Source: DATLFQ01 sp035540915 (GTDB lineage: Bacteria; Actinomycetota; Acidimicrobiia; Acidimicrobiales; GCA-2861595). Taken from it: DNA of 12,312 nt. Below the pieces are notes generated by a model. It had not been told where the DNA came from. It saw only the letters and a program-made list of their open reading frames with translations, and ran no database searches. The position numbers and the translations under genes were made by a program. The DNA lies in the NCBI GenBank assembly GCA_035540915.1, contig DATLFQ010000221.1, forward strand, positions 1-12,312, read 5' to 3'. This document shows positions 7,566 through 12,312 of this stretch, piece by piece (position 1 is the stretch's first letter; each line of letters opens with the position of its first letter).

Positions 7566-8429
7566 TTATCCGAGCAGATGGGAGAGGGCAGCCGCCAGTC
7601 TGGCCGGATCGTGCCCGTCGGCACCGGGGCGGGCCAGCTCGGCGGCCACCGTCGGGAGTGCGACGTCGCCCGCCGCCATGGCGGCCGGGTCCCACAGCAC
7701 GACATCGGGCACGACGCCGTGGGCCATCAGCGCGGCGACGTGGGCGGCGACGTCGTAGTCGGCCGTCTCGGGGGGCTGGGGACGCAGGTTGCAGACGTAG
7801 ACGGTGGGGGCGCGGGCGGCGGCGATGGCCTCACGGATGGCCGGGACGACGGCGGCCGCCAGCACGCTGGTGAACAACGACCCCGGGCCGAGGACGATCT
7901 GATCGGCCGCCGCCAGCGCGTCGAGCGCGCCCGGAGGCGGTTCGGCGTCGGGCGGGACCAGCGAGACGCGGGCGATGCGACCGGCGGTCGCCACCGCCAC
8001 CTGGCCCCGAACCTCGCCGCCGCCGGCCTCGGCCTTGAGCACCACGGGATTGGACGTGGCCGGCAGCACCCGGCCCACGGCACCGACCAGCCGGCCCGCC
8101 TCGTCCAGCGCGCCGAGGAAGTCGGCGTCCGTGGCGGCCAGCCCGGCGATCACCAGGTTGCCGAGGGCGTGGCCCTCCAGCTCGCCGGCGTCGAATCGGT
8201 GCTCGAAGGCCCGGCCCCACAGCGAGTCTGCGTCGCCGAGGGCCACCAGGCAGCGGCGGAGGTCCCCCGGCGCCGGGATGGCGAACGCGTGGCGCAGCCG
8301 TCCGCTGGACCCGCCGTCGTCGGCGACGCTGACGATCGCGCAGATGTCGCCGGCGTAGACGCGGGCCGCCCGCAGCGTGGCGGCCAGGCCGTGGCCGCCG
8401 CCGATGGCGACCACCCGGGGTCCGGTCAA
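7566..8429 (-). CDS. yvcK: YvcK/CofD-family gluconeogenesis factor, UDP-sugar-binding regulator
   Basis: YvcK-family proteins (CuvA in mycobacteria) bind UDP-activated sugars and are needed for growth on gluconeogenic carbon and for normal cell wall synthesis; they are related in fold to the CofD transferase. The 287 residues carry the nucleotide-binding start IGGGHGL (9-15), VADDGGSSGRLR (35-46), PAPGDLRRC (52-60), GHALGNLVIAGL, the phosphate loop LGPGSLFTSVL, and the segment YVCNLRPQPPET. It is somewhat shorter than the usual 310-330 residues, mainly at the C-terminus. The TTG start at 8429 overlaps the rapZ stop by four bases (TTGA), which supports this start despite a weak ribosome binding site. 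Its place between rapZ and gap is the conserved actinobacterial context, except that whiA, normally next, is missing. Confidence 0.93.
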   Translation of the reverse strand: MTGPRVVAIGGGHGLAATLRAARVYAGDICAIVSVADDGGSSGRLRHAFAIPAPGDLRRCLVALGDADSLWGRAFEHRFDAGELEGHALGNLVIAGLAATDADFLGALDEAGRLVGAVGRVLPATSNPVVLKAEAGGGEVRGQVAVATAGRIARVSLVPPDAEPPPGALDALAAADQIVLGPGSLFTSVLAAAVVPAIREAIAAARAPTVYVCNLRPQPPETADYDVAAHVAALMAHGVVPDVVLWDPAAMAAGDVALPTVAAELARPGADGHDPARLAAALSHLLG

Positions 8430-9283
8430 CGGTTCACGTCCCGGTGGTTGACCGTGGGCTCGAAGCCGTGGGCGGCCATGTGGCGGGCGATCTCCTCGGC
8501 GAGCACCACCGACCGGTGCCGACCGCCGGTACAGCCCACCGCCACGGACAGGTAGGACTTGCCCTCCTTCTGGTAGCCGGGGAGGAGCAGGCCCAGCAGG
8601 TCGTCGAGCTTGGCCAGGAAGGCCTGTGTCTCGGGCTGCTCGAGGACGAACTCTCGCACCGGCGGGTCGAGGCCCGTGAGCGGCCGGAGGTCGTCCACCC
8701 AGTGCGGGTTGGGCAGGAAGCGGCAGTCGAGCACCAGATCCACGTCGAGCGGCAGGCCGTGCTTGTAGCCGAAGGAGAGCACCGACGTCTGCAGCCCGTG
8801 CGCCTCTCCCTCGAAGAGCTCCTGCAGCCGGTCACGCAGCTGGTGGACGTTCAGGTCGCTGGTGTCCACCACCACGTCGGCCTCCGCCATCAGCGGCTCC
8901 AGCGAGCGGCGCTCGGCGGCGATCCCCTCGCCCACCGTCGAGGCCGGCACCGGGTGGCGGCGCCGGGTGCCTTCGAAGCGGCGGACGAGGACGTCGTCGG
9001 TGGCGGTGAGGAAGAGCAGGCGCACCGTCGCACCGGTGCGGCGCAGGTGGGCCATCGCCTCGGTCAGCTCGTCCACGTCCCGGCTGCCGCCGCGCCCGCC
9101 GACCAGGGCGACGCGCCCGATGTCCGACCCGGGCCGGGCGGCCAGCTCGCCGACCTTGCTGATCAGCTCGGGCGGCAGGTTGTCGATCACGAACCAGCCG
9201 AGGTCCTCGAAGGTGTCCGCTGCCGTGCTCCGCCCGGCCCCCGACATCCCGGTGATGATCAGGTACTCGGCCACGGTCTTCAT
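8426..9283 (-). CDS. rapZ: RNase adapter protein RapZ / YvcJ-family nucleotide-binding protein
   Basis: RapZ-family proteins bind NTPs; in Escherichia coli RapZ guides RNase E to the small RNA GlmZ and so controls glucosamine-6-phosphate synthesis, while in Gram-positive bacteria YvcJ has a less defined role. Only the protein family, not the small-RNA role, can be claimed here. The 285 residues show Walker A as GMSGAGRS (12-19), with Arg in place of the usual Lys, a variant I recall from other actinobacteria; then LGWFVIDNLPPE, SFGYKHGLP, CRFLPNPHW, and the C-terminal GCTGGRHRSV signature. The ATG at 9283 is preferred because GGGAA lies about eight bases upstream; a longer open frame to 9436 only runs opposite the divergent lipoprotein gene. 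It is the first gene of the rapZ-yvcK-gap-pgk-tpiA run. Confidence 0.94.
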   Translation of the reverse strand: MKTVAEYLIITGMSGAGRSTAADTFEDLGWFVIDNLPPELISKVGELAARPGSDIGRVALVGGRGGSRDVDELTEAMAHLRRTGATVRLLFLTATDDVLVRRFEGTRRRHPVPASTVGEGIAAERRSLEPLMAEADVVVDTSDLNVHQLRDRLQELFEGEAHGLQTSVLSFGYKHGLPLDVDLVLDCRFLPNPHWVDDLRPLTGLDPPVREFVLEQPETQAFLAKLDDLLGLLLPGYQKEGKSYLSVAVGCTGGRHRSVVLAEEIARHMAAHGFEPTVNHRDVNR

Positions 9284-9309
9284 TGTCACAGTTTCCCGAC
9301 GGCGGCCCG

Positions 9310-9321
9310 CGGGGTACCCCG
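9310..9321. repeat. 12-bp perfect palindrome between divergent genes
   Basis: CGGGGTACCCCG is a perfect palindrome in the 43-base gap between the rapZ start (9283) and the lipoprotein start (9327). A regulator site acting on both genes is possible, as is chance. I see no convincing -10 or -35 boxes around it. Confidence 0.4.
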
Positions 9322-9326
9322 GCCCC

Positions 9327-9713
9327 ATGCGAACCAAGATCACGATTCTGCTCGTAGCCCTCGTTGCCCTTACCGGGGCGTGCAGCGACGACGACGTCGA
9401 CGAGGCGGCCGACACGGCCCGGGACGCCGCCGGCACGATCGCCGATGCGGCCCAGGACGCGTCGGCCCGCTCCGTGGCCGAGGCCTACAGGGCGGCCCTC
9501 CTGAGCGATGAATCCGACGGGGCCAACCGGCGCCGCGTCGACGTCCTCCAGGAGACGGCCGAGGACCTGCCCGGCGACCCCGAGATCCTCGGCATCGAGG
9601 ACGCCGACGGCGACGGCGCCGACGACGACGGCCGAGTCGAGCTGCGGGTCGGCAACGAGAGTTCCTGCCTGACCATCAGTGAGCAGGGGGACACCGACAT
9701 CGAGGACTGCTAG
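9327..9713 (+). CDS. Small acidic putative lipoprotein of unknown function
   Basis: I do not recognise this 128-residue protein. It begins MRTKITILLVALVALTGAC, a short basic N-terminus, hydrophobic core and lipobox-like TGAC, so Cys19 is the probable lipidation site; the -3 Thr makes the lipobox slightly atypical. The mature part is strongly acidic: a DDD run after the Cys, an Ala-rich probable helix (about 27-60), then DADGDGADDDGR (92-103), which resembles calcium-binding Asp-rich loops but lacks the Glu of a canonical EF-hand at position 12. Two further Cys (114 and 128, the last residue) could form a disulfide outside the membrane. Codon use matches the neighbours. The ATG has no clear Shine-Dalgarno. 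It diverges from rapZ and converges on the methyltransferase gene. Confidence 0.75.
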   Translation: MRTKITILLVALVALTGACSDDDVDEAADTARDAAGTIADAAQDASARSVAEAYRAALLSDESDGANRRRVDVLQETAEDLPGDPEILGIEDADGDGADDDGRVELRVGNESSCLTISEQGDTDIEDC

Positions 9714-9737
9714 GCCGGAGCTGTCACAGGGAGTGCG

Positions 9738-9768
9738 CCGAACCGTTCGGGGGCCGGCTGGCCGGCCC
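9738..9768. terminator. Double inverted repeat, likely bidirectional terminator
   Basis: Two hairpins sit side by side in the 62-base gap between convergent genes. CCGAAC (9738-9743) pairs with GTTCGG (9745-9750) around one base, realistically a five-bp stem. GGGCCGGC (9751-9758) pairs with GCCGGCCC (9761-9768) around TG, realistically seven bp with a four-base loop. No T tract follows on either strand, which is common in very GC-rich bacteria. Confidence 0.55.
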
Positions 9769-9775
9769 GACGCGC

Positions 9776-10564
9776 TCAGGAGCCTCGCCGCTCCGCCGGG
9801 GGGAGGGTGCGAAGGGGGCCTGCCCCGGAAGCCTTCTCGCAGCGCATGAAGAGGAGGCGGGGGATTGTGGCGGCGGCCTCGTACTCGGCGGCGCGGGCCA
9901 GGAAGCCGGGTGGCGGAGCGGGCTCCTCCATGCCGACGACGACCATGCCGGCCGCCACCACGGCGTTGACGTAGCGGGACAGGGGGCGGTGGACGAAGGG
10001 CAGGAAGACGCCCTTCTCCACCTCCTCCAGCGTGGTGTCCTCGGGCAGGTACGGCCCGACCCGCCAGTACTGCTCCTCCAGGATGCGGTCGTCGATCCAG
10101 CCGCTGCCGGGCGTCTGCAGCAGGGGGTGGTTCAGGAAGAACAGGAAGCGGCCGCCGGGCGCCAGGACGCGCCCCACCTCGGCCAGGGCGGCGTCGGCGT
10201 CGTCGATGTGCTCGAACACCAGGCAGGCCACCACCGCGTCCACCGAGCCGTCGGCCACCGGAAGGGCGCCGGCGCCGGCCCGTGCGTAGCAGGGCCCGCC
10301 GGCCCTTTGCATCGCGACGGCCAGCTGCGCCCATGCAGGGTCGACGCCCACCACGGTGGCCCCCAGCCCGGCGGCCAGCCGGGCGACCTGGCCCTCGCCG
10401 GTGCCGACGTCGAGCACCCGGCGGGCGCCGGCCAGGTGGCGGGCGGCCAGGGGCAGGATCTGCTCCTCGTACTCCGGGTCGGCACCGGCGGTGAACCCGG
10501 CCTGCCACCAGCCGGCGTGGTCCTCCCAGAGCTGGCCGTCGGAGGGACCGCCCGGCTCAACCAC
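9776..10564 (-). CDS. Class I SAM-dependent methyltransferase
   Basis: This is a 262-residue cytoplasmic methyltransferase of the Methyltransf_11/UbiE-like type; the substrate cannot be told. The SAM-binding motif I is VLDVGTGEGQ (50-59), the acidic residue after the second strand is Asp75 in VVGVD, and the following motifs are LPVADGSVDAVVACLVFEHI (101-120) and VLAPGGRFLFFLNHP (133-147). The C-terminal half contains an insertion rich in aromatic and acidic residues (about 150-200), which may form a substrate-binding cap. The GTG start at 10564 overlaps the uvrC stop by eight bases (GTGGTTGA), so it is translated from the uvrC message. This coupling might hint at a nucleic-acid or stress-linked role, but the fold looks more like small-molecule methyltransferases. 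The domain call is firm. Confidence 0.9.
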   Translation of the reverse strand: MVEPGGPSDGQLWEDHAGWWQAGFTAGADPEYEEQILPLAARHLAGARRVLDVGTGEGQVARLAAGLGATVVGVDPAWAQLAVAMQRAGGPCYARAGAGALPVADGSVDAVVACLVFEHIDDADAALAEVGRVLAPGGRFLFFLNHPLLQTPGSGWIDDRILEEQYWRVGPYLPEDTTLEEVEKGVFLPFVHRPLSRYVNAVVAAGMVVVGMEEPAPPPGFLARAAEYEAAATIPRLLFMRCEKASGAGPLRTLPPAERRGS

Positions 10565-12312
10565 GGCCGCCGTGGATCTTCTCGTGGACGGCTCGGGCGA
10601 CGCCGTCGGGCAGCCACGGCAGGGCCTGGAGCTGCTCGAGCGAGGCGGCCTTGACGGTGGTGATGCCGCCCAGCGTCTTGAGCAGCCGGGCCCGCCGGGC
10701 CGGGCCCAGGCCGGGCACGCCGTCCAGCACGCTCACCGTCATCCGCTTGCCGCGCAGCTGGCGGTGGTAGGCGATGGCGAAACGGTGCGCCTCGTCGCGG
10801 ACCCGCTGCAGCACGTAGAGGGCTTCGGACTGCCGGGGCAGGCGCACGGGGTCGGCCCGGCCGGGCACGAAGACCTCCTCGAACTGCTTGGCCAGCGCGG
10901 CGACGGGGATCTCGTCCTCCAGGCCGAACGCCTCCACCGCCCGCAGGGCGACCGACAGCTGGCCCTTGCCGCCGTCCACCAACAGGAGCTGCGGCGGGTA
11001 GGCGAAGCGCCGGCGGCGGCGGTCCTCGGCCGGCCGGTCCCGCTCCTCCACCAGCGCGGCCAGGCGGCGGGTCAGAACCTCCTCCATGGCTGCGTAGTCG
11101 TCGCTCTCGCCGACGGTGCCGCCCACCGTGGTGACCTTGAACCGGCGGTAGTCCGACTTCTTGGCCAGGCCGTCCTCGAGCACCACCATCGAGCCCACGT
11201 AATCGGTGCCCTGGATGTGGCTCATGTCGAAGCACTCGATGCGCAGGGGCGCGACCGGCAGGCCCAGCGCGTCCTGGAGCGCGGTGAGGGCGCGGGCCCG
11301 GCTGTTGTGGTCGGCCGCCCGGCGGAGCCGGTGGCGGGTGAACTCCTCCTCTGCGTTGCGGGTCACCGTCTCGTGCAGCGCCCGCTTGTCCCCCCGCTGG
11401 GGCACCCGCACGTCGACCTTCGACCCCCGCAGCCCGCCCAGCCACTCCTCCAGCACGTCGCACTCCTCGGGGGCGTCGGGCACCAGGACCTGCTGGGGCA
11501 CGCCGAGGGGGGGGTCGGCGTACAGCTCCTCGACGATGCGGCCCACCAGCTGGGGCCGGGTGAGGTCCTCCACCTTGTCGACGATCAGGCCCTTGCGCCC
11601 GACCACCCGGCCCCGCCGCACGTAGAAGACCTGCACCGCCGCCTCCAGCTCGTCCTCCGCCAGGCCGATCAGGTCGAGGTCCTCGCTGCGGTCGGTGACC
11701 ATCTGCTGGCGCTCGATGGCCTTGCGCACCGACGCCAGCCGGTCCCGCAGCCGGGCCGCCCGCTCGAACTCCAGCTGGCCGGCCGCGTCGTGCATCTCCC
11801 GTTCGAGGCGGCGCACGATGGGTGCCGTGTCGCCGTCCAGGAAGCGCACGAGCTCGTCAACCAGGCCGTCGTAGTCCTCCCGAGTCACCTCCTTGACGCA
11901 CGGGCCGCTGCACTTCTCGATGTGGAACAGCAGGCAGGGCCGGCCCTGCCGCTGGTGGTCGGCGAACTTGCCGTCGGAGCACGTGCGGATGGGGAAGGTG
12001 CGCAGCAAGAGGTCCAGGGTCTCGCGGATGGCGTAGGCGTGGCCGAAGGGGCCGAAGTACCGGACGCCCTTGCGCTTCTGGCCCCGCATCACCATGGCCC
12101 GCGGCCACTCGTCGTCCAGGGTGACGGCCAGAAACGGGTAGCTCTTGTCGTCCCGGAGGCGGATGTTGAACCGGGGCCGGTGCTGCTTGATCAGGCTGTA
12201 CTCCAGGAGGAGGGCCTCGACGTCGTTGGCCACCTGGATCCACTCGACGGTCGCCGCGGCGGCCACCATCTGGGCCGTCCGGGGCGCCAGCAGGGCCGGG
12301 TTGCCGAAGTAG
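10557..12312 (-). CDS. uvrC: Excinuclease ABC subunit C, 5' end outside window
   Basis: UvrC makes the two incisions around DNA lesions with UvrA and UvrB in nucleotide excision repair. The frame is open to the right edge; before the Met at 12269 it reads YFGNPALLAPRTAQ, so the start and the GIY-YIG motif itself lie outside. Numbering from that Met: the rest of the first nuclease domain (1-90); four Cys at 97, 112, 120 and 124, matching the C-x(n)-C-x7-C-x3-C pattern reported to hold an iron-sulfur cluster in E. coli UvrC; the UVR motif that contacts UvrB (about 152-187); the RNase H-like second nuclease with Asp348 in CFDMSH, Asp432 in LLVDGGKGQ and His495 in DEAHRFA; and tandem helix-hairpin-helix motifs (about 513-563). 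All key visible residues are present. The stop overlaps the methyltransferase start. Confidence 0.97.
   Translation of the reverse strand, partial: YFGNPALLAPRTAQMVAAAATVEWIQVANDVEALLLEYSLIKQHRPRFNIRLRDDKSYPFLAVTLDDEWPRAMVMRGQKRKGVRYFGPFGHAYAIRETLDLLLRTFPIRTCSDGKFADHQRQGRPCLLFHIEKCSGPCVKEVTREDYDGLVDELVRFLDGDTAPIVRRLEREMHDAAGQLEFERAARLRDRLASVRKAIERQQMVTDRSEDLDLIGLAEDELEAAVQVFYVRRGRVVGRKGLIVDKVEDLTRPQLVGRIVEELYADPPLGVPQQVLVPDAPEECDVLEEWLGGLRGSKVDVRVPQRGDKRALHETVTRNAEEEFTRHRLRRAADHNSRARALTALQDALGLPVAPLRIECFDMSHIQGTDYVGSMVVLEDGLAKKSDYRRFKVTTVGGTVGESDDYAAMEEVLTRRLAALVEERDRPAEDRRRRRFAYPPQLLLVDGGKGQLSVALRAVEAFGLEDEIPVAALAKQFEEVFVPGRADPVRLPRQSEALYVLQRVRDEAHRFAIAYHRQLRGKRMTVSVLDGVPGLGPARRARLLKTLGGITTVKAASLEQLQALPWLPDGVARAVHEKIHGGRG

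Noticed and set aside
8429..9436. RapZ with a longer N-terminus starting at 9436
   Set aside because: The extra residues are opposite the divergent lipoprotein gene and unlike RapZ; the ATG at 9283 has a ribosome binding site and gives the normal N-terminus.

Overview
The window is chromosomal DNA from a very GC-rich bacterium. Third codon positions are almost all G or C, GTG and TTG starts are common, and genes overlap by 4 or 8 bases. The gene block uvrC - rapZ - yvcK - gap - pgk - tpiA is the familiar actinobacterial arrangement. Details of the YvcK, RapZ and PGK sequences (GGGHGL, GAGRS, a shortened PGK N-domain) suggest a deep actinobacterial lineage such as Acidimicrobiia. That placement is inference from recollection, not from a search.

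Layout. (1) Bases 1-4472(4576), plus strand: a tightly packed operon of an HtrA-like membrane-anchored serine protease with PDZ domain (5' end outside the window), a MoxR-type AAA+ ATPase, a DUF58 protein, a BatA-like membrane protein with a VWA domain, and a small lipoprotein whose last third lies in a different reading frame. (2) Bases 4605-9283, minus strand: rapZ - yvcK - gap - pgk - tpiA, transcribed towards the first operon, so the two converge near 4577-4604. (3) Bases 9327-9713, plus strand: a small unknown acidic lipoprotein, divergent from rapZ. (4) Bases 9776-12312, minus strand: uvrC (5' end outside the window) followed by an overlapping SAM-dependent methyltransferase gene, converging on the lipoprotein at a strong double inverted repeat.

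How the genes work together. The MoxR/DUF58/VWA trio is a known chaperone-like grouping. Here it is translationally coupled to an HtrA protease, and the protease, VWA and lipoprotein domains are all predicted to face the outside of the membrane, so an envelope assembly or quality-control role is the simplest reading. GAPDH, PGK and TPI supply three consecutive lower/middle glycolytic-gluconeogenic steps. YvcK and RapZ are nucleotide-sugar/NTP-binding regulators linked elsewhere to carbon flux and cell wall precursor supply. UvrC is nucleotide excision repair.

Nothing here looks like a mobile element, phage, CRISPR array or RNA gene. No stretch over 300 bases lacks a gene. The points most worth a second look are the frameshifted lipoprotein, the 26-bp perfect palindrome at the moxR/DUF58 junction, the absence of whiA between yvcK and gap, and the HtrA-MoxR-DUF58-VWA coupling.
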